NCBI GenBank assembly: GCA_017979445.1 | Contig: CM030711.1 | Location: 15,392,922-15,456,921, forward strand | Direction: 5' to 3' | Origin: Akebia trifoliata | Taxonomy: Eukaryota; Streptophyta; Magnoliopsida; Ranunculales; Lardizabalaceae | Length of the DNA stretch: 64,000 bases | In this document: positions 37,968-49,734 of the stretch, in pieces | Numbering within the stretch: the stretch's first letter is position 1 | Layout of the letters: each line of letters begins with the position of its first letter | The notes under the pieces: generated by a model | Seen by the model: the letters and a program-made list of their open reading frames with translations, nothing else | What the model was told of the DNA's origin: nothing | Database searches by the model: none | Translations under genes and position numbers: made by a program

Positions 37968-38330
37968 GCGGATCATGGGGCATAAGTGTTAAAACAATCA
38001 TTTTTCAGAATATGGGTTATAAGTTTCGGATTGAGCTGATTTTTTGTGATGATGATCTCTATGATGAGAAGATCATCTTCACAAAAAATCAGCCCAATCT
38101 GGAATTTCTAAATCCATCAAAAGTGGTTTTCAAATTATTGGTAAAACATCGACGGTACACATTTTAAATCACTTTTGATGGGGTTATAAGTTTCAGATTG
38201 GGCTGATTTTTTTTAGGATGATCTCATCATAGAGATCCTCGTCACCAAAAATCAGATCAATTCAAAACTTCTAACCCACTTTTGAAAAAGGATTGTTGTT
38301 ATATGTTTTTACTTATGTCCCATGATCCGC
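37968..38330. mobile_element. Foldback element X1 with two internal palindromes
   Basis: Terminal inverted repeats GCGGATCATGGGGCATAAGT (left) and its near-complement ending CATGATCCGC (right). Inside are two hairpins at about 38010-38115 and 38183-38280. Each is built on 'agtttcrgattgrgctgattttttt..gatgatct', and the arms face each other. 363 bp, non-coding. Related units occur in X2 and X3. Confidence 0.7.
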
Positions 38331-38392
38331 ATGTATATATAATTATAATTATAAACAAGTATCATCCTAACATCTCCTTGCATTTGCTTATG

Positions 38393-39098
38393 GGGACAGT
38401 TCAAGGGACAAACATTGTAACAACGATTGTGACAATGGTTTTTTTCCTATTGGGTCAAAACAAGGGTGGAGCCAAGATTTTCTTGTAGTGGGGGTAAACT
38501 ATGGTTTGTTGTATGGTTGAAGAACTTGAAGATGAATGGTTTTAGAGAGAAATTCAAATGTTTTTTGTTAGAAGTTGAAGAAAAGGATATTTAGGTCATT
38601 TTCAATTAGTATATGAGAAGGCCTAGTCAAGAGGCAATGTCATCGACAAAAAATTGAAAGAGGGGGGTGGGGGCAAAAATTGGAGGGAGGTGAGGGTGTG
38701 GGGGCAAATGGGGCATGTAATTAGTTGAAAATATAGGGGTGTCTCAAAGTTCTCTGCGGGCAATTGCCCCCACCAGCTACTTACTAGCTCCGCCCCTGGG
38801 TTAAAAGTTTTGGAATGGGATGATTTTTTATGAGAATGATCTCTATGGTGAGGAGACCATCCTCATAAAAAACCAGCCCAACCCATTCAGAAACTTCTAA
38901 CCCAATCAAAAGTGGGTTACAATAATAAACGGTCCACAATTCTTCAACATTGTAAATTGGGGTTAGATGTTTCATGATGTGCTGATTTTTGTGAGGATGA
39001 TCGCAATGGTGAGGAGATAATCCTTATATAAAAAAATCAGCACATTCCGAAACTTTTAACTCATATAAGACAAAAAAGATTGTCACATGAACCATCCC
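38393..39098. mobile_element. Foldback element X2, interrupted by a hAT-like MITE
   Basis: Outer arms 'gtgacaatggtttttt' (left, near 38430) and 'gattgtcacatgaacc' (right, near 39080) are inverted. The core holds two palindromic units like those of X1 (38803-38905 and 38955-39060). A 338-bp MITE plus its 8-bp duplication splits the left arm. Confidence 0.65.
38461..38798. mobile_element. hAT-like non-autonomous element
   Basis: Ends CAAGGGTGGAGCCAA and TAGCTCCGCCCCTG are imperfect inverted repeats. Flanking 8-bp duplications ggtcaaaa (38453-38460) and ggttaaaa (38799-38806) match 7/8, the hAT-superfamily signature. Non-coding, G-rich right half. It inserted into X2, so it is younger than X2. 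Confidence 0.8.
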
Positions 39099-39544
39099 AT
39101 TTCCTTATGAAGGGTTTTGAATGTAGGTCATGGCATCAAATACTTACAGAGTTTTACCAATGGAAATGTTATTGTTTTTGTCCCATGGGCATGAGAACCC
39201 ATCAAGATTAATAAAAAAATTCCTCAAAATTAATAAGATAGCTAGGTTACACCCTTGGACCGTTAAAGTGTCAAAGGATTTTGCTTCAAGCCCCAGGCCA
39301 TAGCCATACAATATTTGGGTCACAAAGGAAAGCTGTAGGAAGGATCAGAATTAGTACAAACATGAAGCCCAAATCCAAGCCCATTTGTTGTTACATATGC
39401 TGGATGAGTAAGAGTGTTTTAAATTGGAGATAAATTTTTTGATGAAATTACCTAACACAAGGAAAGAAATAAGGAAGTGCACTTTTAATACAAGTAAATT
39501 CGTATTTACTTTGATTCAAATTTCTTATATTGTGTTAAGAAATG

Positions 39545-39567
39545 TATATATATATATATATATATAT
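39545..39567. repeat. (TA)n microsatellite
   Basis: Perfect TA/AT run of about 23 bp. Confidence 0.9.
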
Positions 39568-39818
39568 GTTTATGCAGTAGGAGTCTTATCCTTTTAATGA
39601 AGTTGTATTACTATCATCTAGCACAATTCTGTTATTAATTAACTCTACTTAAATAATGTCAACCCTTTCATGATCATCACACGTTAATGCACATATGTTA
39701 ATCCAAATGCATATTATTCTATATAACCAAACTTCGAAGATAATGAGAATGGTGATAACTGAATTAAATTATAAAATAAAAAAATTCTTCCAACATATTG
39801 AATAACTTGTATGAAGAG

Positions 39819-40471
39819 AAATTTATCAAAACGAAACACTTTTCAGATTTATTTGTCAAAATGGAACACTATACATCTAATATCCGAAAATGGTAAGGTA
39901 CCGTTTTCAAAAATATTTTATTTTATCAAAACAGTACAAACAATTATTTTCAGAATTTTAGTACCGAAAATGCCAATTTTTTTTTAAAGTTCAATGTTAA
40001 TGGAATCCTTTTGATACTGTACAAAAATAAATTCTGATCTCATGTCAAAATGATTCAATTGACATTCAGTATTTAAAAAAAAAAAAAAAATTACCTTTGA
40101 CATGAGATCAAAATTTATTTTTGTACAATGTCAAAAGAATCCCATTGACAAAGAACTTAAAAAAAAAAAAAATTACGTAATGCCAACAAGATACTTTTGA
40201 CATGATATTAGAATTTATTTTTATGTAATGCCAAAAGGATCTCATTGTAACTGAACTTTTAAAAAATATATTAAATGTTAACAAGATCCTTTTGATATGA
40301 GATCAAAATTTATTTTTGTATAATGTCAAAAGGATGCCATTGACATTGAATATTTTTGTTTAAAAAAAAGGTATTTTTGGTATTAAAATTCTGAAATTAC
40401 TATTTATAATAAGTTCAAAAGTGCTCCGTTTTGGGAATTGTTAGATTTTCGATGCGTGTTTTGATAAATTT
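39819..40471. mobile_element. Foldback element with long inverted arms
   Basis: Left AAATTTATCAAAAC and right GTTTTGATAAATTT are perfect inverted ends. Similarity continues inward for 100 bp or more, with 'cagaattttagtaccgaaaa' opposite 'ttttggtattaaaattctg'. The centre carries at least four alternating copies of 'atttatttttgtacaatgtcaaaaggat'-like text, some direct and some inverted. Non-coding. Confidence 0.65.
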
Positions 40472-41357
40472 GCCTTATATGAATGCATCATTATATCATC
40501 ATTGAAATCTTATTCCATAGATTTGGAGTTCGATGAATAGTTGTTGTTTCATTAATATTCAATTTTGTCCAAAAGCCATATCTTAAGCATGAATGTGTCC
40601 ACTTATTTACTTGTTTTGGTAATTATGGTTGAGAGCTGAACCCTGGACCAAAGTTCCTCATGTTTGATTAAAATCATGTTTGGGCTCAACTCGTGACAGG
40701 CTTGGACTGGAAACTAAAGGGGCCCACCACATTTGATGCTCCCTCTGCTCTGTACGTGTCTTTTATCTTGCAATCAAAACACACCTCATGCATGTCTGGC
40801 ACTGAAATATGAATTCGTGTCCAGGTGACATATAACGATGTTCCACATGCTCTCTTTAATTTTTGCTACTGTCTTCTTTGGCAATGTCAGTCATGGACAG
40901 AGCTAAGGATTATTATATAATGGGTAGAGTATCTATAAACTTAGTATGTAACATCTATCACAAATGTTATAATTTAATATCAAATTGAACCATTTCCTAA
41001 TAATTAGAATGGGTTTTAAATTATATAAATGTATCTAAAATTTTGTCTTTTTGTTTTTGTTTTTGTTTTTCAGTCTATGTTGGTGGGCAAATTAGGAGTC
41101 GGTGTTTGGTAAGTGGGGTACATGATATCAAATCCCTGTACGCTGTAACAGGCTCTTGGATTGCAAATCCTCTAGTTAATTATAAATGTAATGTGTCAAA
41201 TCAACAAACTCTTAAGTGTTTGGGATTATCCGGCATCTTATACATCTAAAAAAATATTAGGTACAAAGAACAACAAGAAAAGAATAAAGGAAAATGTTAC
41301 TAATCCACTCATTGGTCATTATTATTAGCATTACTTATGGTAAAGGAGTCTAATTAG
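40472..41357. other. Intergenic, nothing recognised
   Basis: AT-rich unique-looking sequence. The 68-codon frame near 41043-41249 starts in a T-rich run and shows no known motif. Confidence 0.4.
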
Positions 41358-42000
41358 CTTTACTAACTAAGTAAGGATTTCACCTCACTAAAGGTCCTTG
41401 GGCTCACGTCATGGCATCCAAAAATATGATCCAATTCTTCAAGGTTGTAGAGGAGAAAATTCTATGAACTTTGAAAAATAAATTATCCAAAAAGACATTA
41501 TTTTTCATCGTTGAATTTTAATTTTAAGTTCGAGAGTTTTGTGGTAGTTTAGTAACCAGATTTTTTCAAAACCTTAGATCAAGTTCAAAATAAATTATTA
41601 TTATTATTTTAATTTGGATATGAGTTTCAAAGAAACTTAAAGGGTTAGCTATGGTGTGGGATTGCCAATGTTGTAGTCCATTTGAGCAAAACGACCTTTA
41701 GTAAGGTTTAAAATCTTACTAAGTTAATAAGAAAAATGTTTCTCATGGTGAAAGGCACATGTACACCGCCCCGATAGCTTTTGTAGCTTAGTAAGGAAAT
41801 AAGGTCTTACAGAAGCTCATCCACCATCAAAACAAAACCTTGAGATTCATGATTTAGTATAAAAAAAAAACGTCTTAATAAGACTCATCTATCGTAAAAA
41901 AAAAACCTTGAGATTTGTAACAAATCTCAAGATTTTGTTTTGACAGTAAATAAACCTTAGTAAGGACTTTTTTCCTTACTAAGCTAGTCAAGAAAGTATT
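41358..42000. repeat. 'TTACTAA..TTAGTAA' repeat cluster (two MITE-like copies)
   Basis: 'tactaactaagtaagg' near 41360 starts one copy. A second copy lies between 'cttactaagttaataag' (41713) and 'ccttactaagctag' (41972). It includes a local hairpin 'accttgagatttg'/'caaatctcaagat' at 41910-41935. Same family as 45211-45554. Confidence 0.45.
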
Positions 42001-43074
42001 TTTGTATTACATAAGTATTTTTAATGTTAGTGTTTGTTATTGACTTCTTGAGAACATCAATGATCCAAAGTTTGATTTTTATGTTGTCTTCTTTATCGTC
42101 ATCACTATCATGATTGGAAACTGATGTGGTATATGTTAGACTCTATGATGCTTTAGTTTTTAGAATGATCAAAAGCCTATTTATTTGTTATCATCTTCTT
42201 ATTTGTATGATCCGATCTATCTCGAACCCTAACTAGATATTTTTCTTGTATCATCTTTCTCCCACGATCTCTTGATTATTTATTTTCAAGATTTTCACCA
42301 CCAATTACTCTTTTGGACTATTATTATTTCCATCAAACTTACCATCCCGACGGTTGGATGTAGATATATTAGGAATTGGGTTTGCATAAATCCTGAATAG
42401 GATTATATATATCCCATCTTGATCTAGGTATAACATTTGTCTCTCTGTCACTAAACCACCTAAACACTGGTTTTGCTTCCATCCCTCTCAATACAAATCT
42501 CAAGGTGTTATGTGTTCTATTATGATCAATTACATATATTTTTTTTATTATTATAAATAAATGTCGAGGATCATCGATGAATTGGACATAACTTAATTAG
42601 GCCGAGTAGATATCACCAACATCCTTAGATATTTCTAGCATGTGAGAGGGAAAGAAAAATACAGATTTCCTCATAATTCTTAAAGAAAATCTGCCTATAA
42701 ATCTTAACAGTTAATTTGTTCTGTCCAACTGCAATATGTATTAAAATTTTCGAATAAATGAACTTCCTTATTCATCAATGATTTTTCTGACGATACCTCC
42801 AAGGAAAGTGAAGGAAAGGTAATAATATGTTCCATCTCAACTGTTTTTTTTTTTTTTACAGTTATAAAATAATATAAAATAGATTTACTCGACGGATCTA
42901 ACTTGTGCATTTTTATTACAAAAACTCCCTTGGAGTTTTGACAACTTCGAAGGAACCTTACTTTATCAGTTTGTTAACAAATAAATCTTGAAATGGGGAT
43001 CCTTGTTAGTCAACATACCTTGAAGTTGATTCTAACCACATCAATTTGTAACATCCAAAAACATTATGTGATGT
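42001..43074. other. Intergenic, nothing recognised
   Basis: No motif-bearing frame or repeat end could be supported here. Confidence 0.4.
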
Positions 43075-43345
43075 AACAAGTTTATAACAGACAAAATTCT
43101 AAGAATTTGAAAAAAAAAAGAAAAAAAATGAAAATATAATTTATATTGTTGAATTTTAATTTTAAATTTGGGAGTTCGATAGTCAACTATTTTTAATACC
43201 TTGTATCAAGCTCAAAAATGACTCTTTTTTTTTTTTAATTTGATATGAAAATTAGAAGTTTATTGTGTTGGATTGTTAATTTGATAATTCATGTGGGCCC
43301 AATGATTCTTATTCAGATTTGAAATCTTATTAAGTTATTTGTGCC
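43075..43345. repeat. MITE-like repeat copy (family of 45211-45554)
   Basis: Shares 'ttgaattttaattttaa', 'ttgggagttcg' and the 'cttattaagttattt' end with the copies at 41.4 and 45.2 kb. Ends are degenerate. Confidence 0.4.
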
Positions 43346-45210
43346 AGTGATTCATAAAATAAAGATTTGTTAGACGACACTAATGTATCTGATCCCATCA
43401 AAATTTCACAATTAAACGTGATTAGAAGATAATGATACTAGGATGGGTGACTTATGAGGAAGTCCTCATATTACACCCCTCCTATTTTACCTTTAAAAGA
43501 AAAAAAAAATTTGTTCGATAACAACCTTGATAAAGTAAGAGTGTTTTCCCATCTCACCTGCTTTTTTATTTTTATTTTTTATTATTTCTATACAATAATA
43601 TTATCCTTGCGAACGTGCATGTCTGCAAATCTGGCTCTTTAGATTAATTTTCCTATGTAGATTGGTGTCGGCCCATTAGTGGGTGTAGTCCCAGGTAAGG
43701 GTACCCTATAAGGCTGTAAGTGCGCTCCATTTGCATCTACTCCAAGAATTAACATCTTCCACCTCTACCCTCATTATAATTAAAGTGGTCATATCACGAG
43801 GGTTGAGAGGGTTCCACCACATCTTCAGGTATAAAGTTGATACTCTACTGCCTCTTGTCTGTCACAATGGCTGAACATGATGGTCAAATCAATTTCATTA
43901 ATTAATTAATTAATGGTCCACCACTGCATGTGAAGAGTATGGGGTTGCTGAGAGGTTTTCTTTAAATAAATTAATTATGCTATGAATGTCATGGAGAAGC
44001 AATTAATTAGATTTGAATTTAGATTTTAGAAGGAATTCAAAGGCGCCGGAATGACCGGAATGAATTAGTCACATCTAGACAAGAAAGAAAGAAAGTTAAC
44101 TTGCGAGTTGCGATATACTTGCATGTGTTGCTGAGGCAATGCAGTATTGCAGTGTATCACGAGTTAGCTACTATTTATATATGTATCTCTTCTTATTTTT
44201 GTGCAAAGTACATTGAGGTTTGTATTATTGTCACCCCCAAAAAAGCCAATTTGTTACTTGTCGAGACAACTCATGTTTCAGTGGTTTTTTGGCATCTTTG
44301 AATGCCTTGGGCAATAACTAGGGTACCTAGCGATGGTCTAACAAATATAGTCTTATCTCTTGTTTGACAATTCAAGTCTACTCGATTTAATTGAATTTCA
44401 AGGTAAATAATGGGACAGCATGAAATAATATAAAAATAAAATAAAATTAGTATCCCTCCAAAAAGAACTCTCAAAAACAAATTTTATTAAATTGAAGATA
44501 ATCTCTGCTTTGCAATTATAACCCTTTTATAGAAAATGAGTTCTAATCTAACTAAAACATAAAAATAATCAAAATTAGCAAAAATTCATAAAAATAGTAA
44601 AATTGAACTAAGTAAGTATGGAAATAAATACTACATAACCATATAAGTAAAAAAGAATCGATAGTGTGTTATTTTATCACATTTTTGGCTCTATGGGCAT
44701 ATGATTTTTACTAGGTCAATCAAGCTTTCTACTTGGACTTTTGACGATCCAAGCGTTTCACGAATTCTTCTGTCATTTTCCTTTCATCAAATCAATTCCA
44801 AGACTCAATTTATGTTGTTTCAAGTTGACTTATAACCACATTGAACCAACAACTCGACTTGACTTAGTGATTCGGCCTTTTTTTTTCAAATGTTGGATTA
44901 TTTTTGTCAAAGAGTTGTTTATTTCAGTGGACATATATTACTTTGATCGGTTCGAATACAGGTTCATAGTTTGCCACTCCAAATCAAATTCAATTAATTG
45001 TAAGGTAGGAATAAGGTTGGCAATGGATCAATTGTTTTACTATATATAAAATAAAAACAACAATGGACCTCACTCTCTTTACACCCTCAATACACAAAAA
45101 GAGGTTTGGATTTAATTTAAAGGACAACTTTTAATTTTATTGTCTTTTCTCTTCTCTTTCTTTTCACATAATATCTCTCTAACTTTATTATCTTTCCTCT
45201 TGAATTAGGC
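43346..45210. other. Intergenic with a possible LTR relic
   Basis: No gene. 44725-44775 resembles 100-150 at the left window edge, and the preceding AT-rich 350 bp resemble decayed LTR sequence. A (ATTA)n run lies near 43899-43914. Confidence 0.35.
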
Positions 45211-45554
45211 TAGTCTTACTAACTTAGTAAGATTTCAAAGCTTACTAAGGGTTGTTGGGCTTACATGGATTATCAAATTGAAAATCCAACACCATGGCCT
45301 TCTAGATTTAATAAAAAACTTAGATTAAAAAAAAATAAAAAAAATTTGAGTGTGAACCAAGGTGTTGAAAATGGACGGCTACCAAACTCCTAAATTTTGG
45401 TTTAAAATTTGACCATGAAAATTAACTTCCTTTTGTAATTTGTTTTTCAAAATTCTTATAATTTTGTCTTCTGCAACCCTATGACACCAGATCATGTTTC
45501 TGGATACCACAAGTTGATGTGGTCAAACAACTTTCCTTACTAACTTAGTAAGGA
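45211..45554. mobile_element. MITE with TTACTAACTTAGTAA at both ends
   Basis: The palindrome 'cttactaacttagtaag' begins and ends a segment of about 344 bp. The inside includes 'accagatcatgtttctggat' and 'accaaactcctaaatttt'. This is the best-preserved member of the dispersed family. Non-coding. Confidence 0.5.
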
Positions 45555-45721
45555 AAAGAAAGTGTTTTTCTTTCATTTTTTACCTTCTTTCCAAGAATAT
45601 CCCTTCACATTATAGATTATTTTTCCCTTTCTTCCCTTTTTTCAATAATACCCATCCAACTTTATTATCTTTCATTTCTACCCCTTAACCACAAAAAAGA
45701 TGCATGTGCCTACTCGCAGGA

Positions 45722-46848
45722 GTAGTACCCCCCCGGTTTATTTAAAATTCCCTATATGTTTGGCCTTATTTTAGATGTCTCGTTTTAAACTCAAGCCACA
45801 AATTTTTTAGAGTCTTGCCTCTTCTACTTCCCAAAAATTGTTTGCCCTCACATTTAATTTCCTCAATTATTTTGCCCCTTTAAATTTTTTTGAGTAATTA
45901 AGACATCTCTCTAACTTATGTAGAATATTTGAGATACCCTGTATTTTAAGTATGATGACATGTCCCTTTACCCACCTAGCCTTCCCCCATCCCACTTAAT
46001 TTTTGGGCGAGCCCTCTACATTTTGATTAATATTTAAGACACTCATATTTTTTCAAACTAATGACATGTCCCCCCCCCCCCCCCCCCCTTGACTTTGTTG
46101 CCCCTTAAATTTTGGCTTATTTAGGCACCTATCTACATTTTGGTGAATATTTGAGATACCCTTTTTTCAAACTAGTGACATGTGCCCCCCTTTGATATTT
46201 TATATATTTTTTTACACTAAAATATAACCTAAATACCATCATTTTCAACTTCTAACTGGCCATTTAAAAAAAAAAAATCTTCCTGAAATCAATTATCTTC
46301 AAACTCTTCTTTTAATCTATTTAACTCTATCGTTGCCTCACCTTAATTCATAGTAAAAAAAATATCTTAGAATTTTTTGTCAAAAAATCACATCATCTTT
46401 TTATTCAAAAATTCAATCTTATTTTTTAAGTTTGAATGTTAAAATATATTAATCTCAAAGTTCAAGACTAGGATAAAAATAACCGAGTCATTTGAAAAAG
46501 ATTGGTTTTGGGAAGAGGATTTTAGGTTGAAGGCGAAAGTAATGAGATCATTTTGCATCAATCTATTAGAGATGATTGAGATCAAGGGCATGTAGAAATT
46601 TTGAGGAATAATTGAGATACCCTATGTTTTTAAACTAAAGACATAGCCCCTTTAAATTAGATTTTCTTTTATAGACTGATGAGAAACGACCTCAATGCCT
46701 TTTTTCTCCAACTTCTAACAAAAATCCCTTGAATTATCTTCCCCAAAATCATCTCTCTTCAATTTTACCAATTAACTATATTTGTAGTTTGTCAGTATCA
46801 AAAAATTATATATAGTTTGCCCCACCCGTAAAGAAAATTCTGGCCCCA
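45722..46848. repeat. hAT-like decayed repeat region with about 110-bp tandem units
   Basis: The right end reads AAGAAAATTCTGGCCCCACC, the reverse of the left end of the 38461 element (GGTGGAGCCAAGATTTTCTT). Inside, 'gacatgt' recurs at 45956, 46063 and 46177 (spacings 107 and 114), each after 'gatatttgaga.accc'-like text. A run of 19 C lies at 46070-46088. The left end is uncertain. Confidence 0.45.
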
Positions 46849-46940
46849 CCCCTTCCCACTCCCACACACAGATAAACTCTAGTATGTGTATATATAGGGT
46901 ATCATTCTTTTGACAAAATGCTTTGTCAAAATCCTAAATT

Positions 46941-47242
46941 AAGTATTTTGTCTTATATGGACTAAAAGTTTTGAAATTGCTTGATTTTTTGTGAGATGAT
47001 TTCTAGGGTGAGAAAATTATCCTCACAAAAAATTAGTACATTCTGAAATTTCTAACCCTAATTTATAAGTTGAAGAATCATGATCTGTCAATTTTTTACC
47101 ACTAGTTTGTAACCACTTTTCATGAGGTTAGAAGTTTCATAATGGGCTGACTTTTGTGAGGATTATCTACTAACCATAGAGATAATCCTCATAAAAAAAT
47201 CAGTCCATTCTAAAACAATTTAGCCATATAAGACAAAACTTT
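46941..47242. mobile_element. Foldback element X3 (family of X1 and X2)
   Basis: Inverted ends 'ttttgtcttatatgg' (left) and 'ccatataagacaaaa' (right). Two palindromic units (46962-47075 and 47125-47220) with 'ttgtgag.atgatt' facing 'attatcctcacaa'. About 300 bp, non-coding. Confidence 0.65.
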
Positions 47243-47262
47243 GTCTATTGAACCTGACCCAA

Positions 47263-47270
<8 letters not shown>

Positions 47271-47333
<63 letters not shown>
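47271..47333. repeat. (AC)n microsatellite
   Basis: About 63 bp of uninterrupted AC/CA immediately right of X3. Confidence 0.95.
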
Positions 47334-47336
<3 letters not shown>

Positions 47337-47724
47337 AATTCTCTCAATACATCTCCATAATATAAAGACTTATTCATTTTAAAATTGTGGTGCAAACCTC
47401 TCCGCATATTTTAGTGACGTAAGGGCATGTTTGATTGCATGACAAACTCTAAGGAAAATAGTTTGCCATGAAAAATCTGAATTTAACGGTGTTTGAGTGC
47501 CAAAAAAATATAAAATGTGGGGAAAACTATTTTCTACATGTATGAGATTTTTCACTTGAGGTGAAAAATATTTTCTCACCTCTCTCCCCTAAGAAATTGA
47601 TTTGCCACACGTAAGGAATTTGGATCTCATAAATACCTTAATTTTTAGGTTTAAATTTGATATAAACAAGATCATTTTGGTAAAAATAATAAAATTGAAA
47701 CTAAAGACTCAGATCCATAAAGAA

Positions 47725-47985
47725 TTTAAATTTTTTTTTTTTTTGTTTGGACTTGATCCATGGTTTTGAAAATTAACAGTTATTGAACTCCCATCAAACT
47801 CCCAAATTTAAAATTAAAATTTAGCGGGGAAAATAATATATTTTAAGTTTGAATTTTTTTTTGAGCTCATAGAATTTTGTCCTCTACATCCCTATGGCGC
47901 GTCAGATCATGTTTTTGGATTCCACGAGGTGAGCTCAACAATCCTTGTGAGATTTGAAATCTTACCAAGTATTAAGGCTAGACTT
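47725..47985. repeat. MITE-like repeat copy (family of 45211-45554)
   Basis: Contains 'cagatcatgtttttggattc', 'cacgaggtg' and 'aatcttaccaagtattaagg', aligning with 45350-45554 and with 31640-31930. Confidence 0.45.
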
Positions 47986-48193
47986 ACAAAAAAAAAAATT
48001 ATAAGACTCAATTTAAATGAAAGAGATTTTTTGTGTGTTTTTCCATGATGTGCTCAAACAATGGATAAAAGATTTGCCAGTAAATCATTTGCTTGATTTG
48101 CCAGATAAATATTGTAGGGATTTTTCGAATCTCCCACTCCTTGAGATCTATGCTCAAATTAATGTTTCTCTCTGGGTTTCTTCTCTGATTATC

Positions 48194-48590
48194 CACTACA
48201 AAATTTAAGTGTATTAGCGGCGGTTTTAAATCGCCCCCCATACGACCAAAACTGCTTCCAAAAGTATTAGCGACAGTTTCCTTGGGCACCTACAATACCA
48301 ACGCTGGCAATTGGGCAATTGTATTGGAGGCGGACTCACAGTGGTTAGAAAATCACCTTAGATTCCTATGATATATGATATAGAGGCGGTTTTTTTGCTA
48401 GAAATTTCATTAACGATACACATTGTTTGTTCTTTTATTACACAACCGCCCTTAATTGTATCACTTTTGGAGGTGGCTTTGTGGCACATTAGTGGTAGTG
48501 TTTTTAGTCACAAATAATAATTATTTAAAACTAAATTTCAATGCCATTGCAGGCAATTTAAAAACCGCCCCCAGTGTTCTTATAATTTTT
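48194..48590. mobile_element. CACTA-like transposon fragment
   Basis: Starts CACTACAAAATTTAAG, a CACTA-type terminus. It is followed by subterminal copies of 'gcggcggtttt', 'gaggcggttttttt' and their complements 'accgcccccag', as in En/Spm-like elements. The right terminus is degenerate and no transposase is encoded, so a non-autonomous remnant. Confidence 0.6.
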
Positions 48591-48594
48591 TTAG

Positions 48595-48692
48595 AGAGCT
48601 GCTATTGTCACACCAACTTTTACTAATGGGACACCAATTCCTATGCAAATCACCAAGGAATTATACATAATTGGTGTGGCAATAGTAACTCT
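48595..48692. mobile_element. Short MITE (98 bp)
   Basis: AGAGCTGCTATTGTCACACC at the left and its near-complement GGTGTGGCAATAGTAACTCT at the right. A related single end recurs at about 48727-48750 ('agagctgttattggcacacc'). Confidence 0.65.
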
Positions 48693-49139
48693 ATTTTTTT
48701 TAAATATATAATCTCGCTTTTATAAAAGAGCTGTTATTGGCACACCCAACTTTTTTGCTTATTACACTCTAAACACTCTAATTTCTTAAAAGCCACAAAT
48801 AACACGCCCTTAGTCAAGTTCATTGTAATAAACACAACAATGAGCCATTAGAAATGGAGCAACAAAATATTCAAAATTTCTTAAACTTTCACAAGACCAA
48901 TTAGGACTTCTTGCTAGTCTACAAGACTCAAAGTTTACAATACTCTTAACTATATAAATTATTGTTTTGTGAACCAATAAATGAACTTCCATGGTTTTGT
49001 CTATTCTTAAATGAATTCTACAAAACAAAAGGAAATGTAAAATAGCTGTTTATAAACAGCTTATACTACTCAAAGGTAGAAGCTACCATTGTACATTTGA
49101 AGAACCCACAAAATCCAATCTTGAAAAAAAGAGTTCAAC
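48693..49139. other. Intergenic, nothing recognised
   Basis: AT-rich flank of the truncated element T1. No gene. Confidence 0.4.
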
Positions 49140-49680
49140 CTACGAGTGAGAAGGTTATGATATGCTCCCATTTGAACTTAATGACCACTTCCTCCCTGAT
49201 CCGAGTAAGAGGAGTAGCTTTTACCCATTTGGTGAAGTAATATATTACTACCAGGATGAACATCTTACCACCCCCCTTTCTTCGAGGTAGGGGGCCGACA
49301 ATATCCATTCCCCAGACTAATAATGGCTAGGGAGTTGTCATTAGATGAAGTTCGTTCGCAGGTTGGAAGTTCAAATGCCCATACTTCTGACACTTGTCAC
49401 ACATCCTAACATACTTCTTGCAATCTTCCCGCATCCTAGGCCAGAAATAGCTCTGCATTACTATCTTGTTTGCCAGTGATCGTTCTCCAGAATGATTACC
49501 GCATATTTCTTCATGTATTTCTGCCATTACCAACTCGGACTCTTCTGTATTTAGGTATTTCAAGAAGGGTCCCCTGTACAACATTCTATACCGTTCTCCG
49601 TTGGCAAGCATATACCTCCTGATCTTGCAGATGAGTTTTCTAGCTTCCTTCTTATCTTGGGGGAGTGTTCATGTCTAGAG
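49140..49680 (-). pseudogene. Integrase N-terminal zinc domain and partial core (T1)
   Basis: Open at 49327-49611. It has an H-H-C-C zinc-binding pattern: HEEICGNHSGERS, then CDKCQKYG. Past a stop, the minus frame continues WGMDIVGPLPRRKGG and VVIYYFTKWVKATPL, the first catalytic Asp region of the DDE core. The second Asp and Glu are lost by truncation, so it is inactive. Confidence 0.85.
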
Positions 49681-49734
49681 GTACTCTATGTATTCTTGCA
49701 TCCATCTTAGTGTTAAACTGATCTGCATACATTC

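Noticed and set aside
47210..47407. 65-codon minus frame with a long Cys-Val run
   Set aside because: It is the translation of the (AC)n microsatellite.
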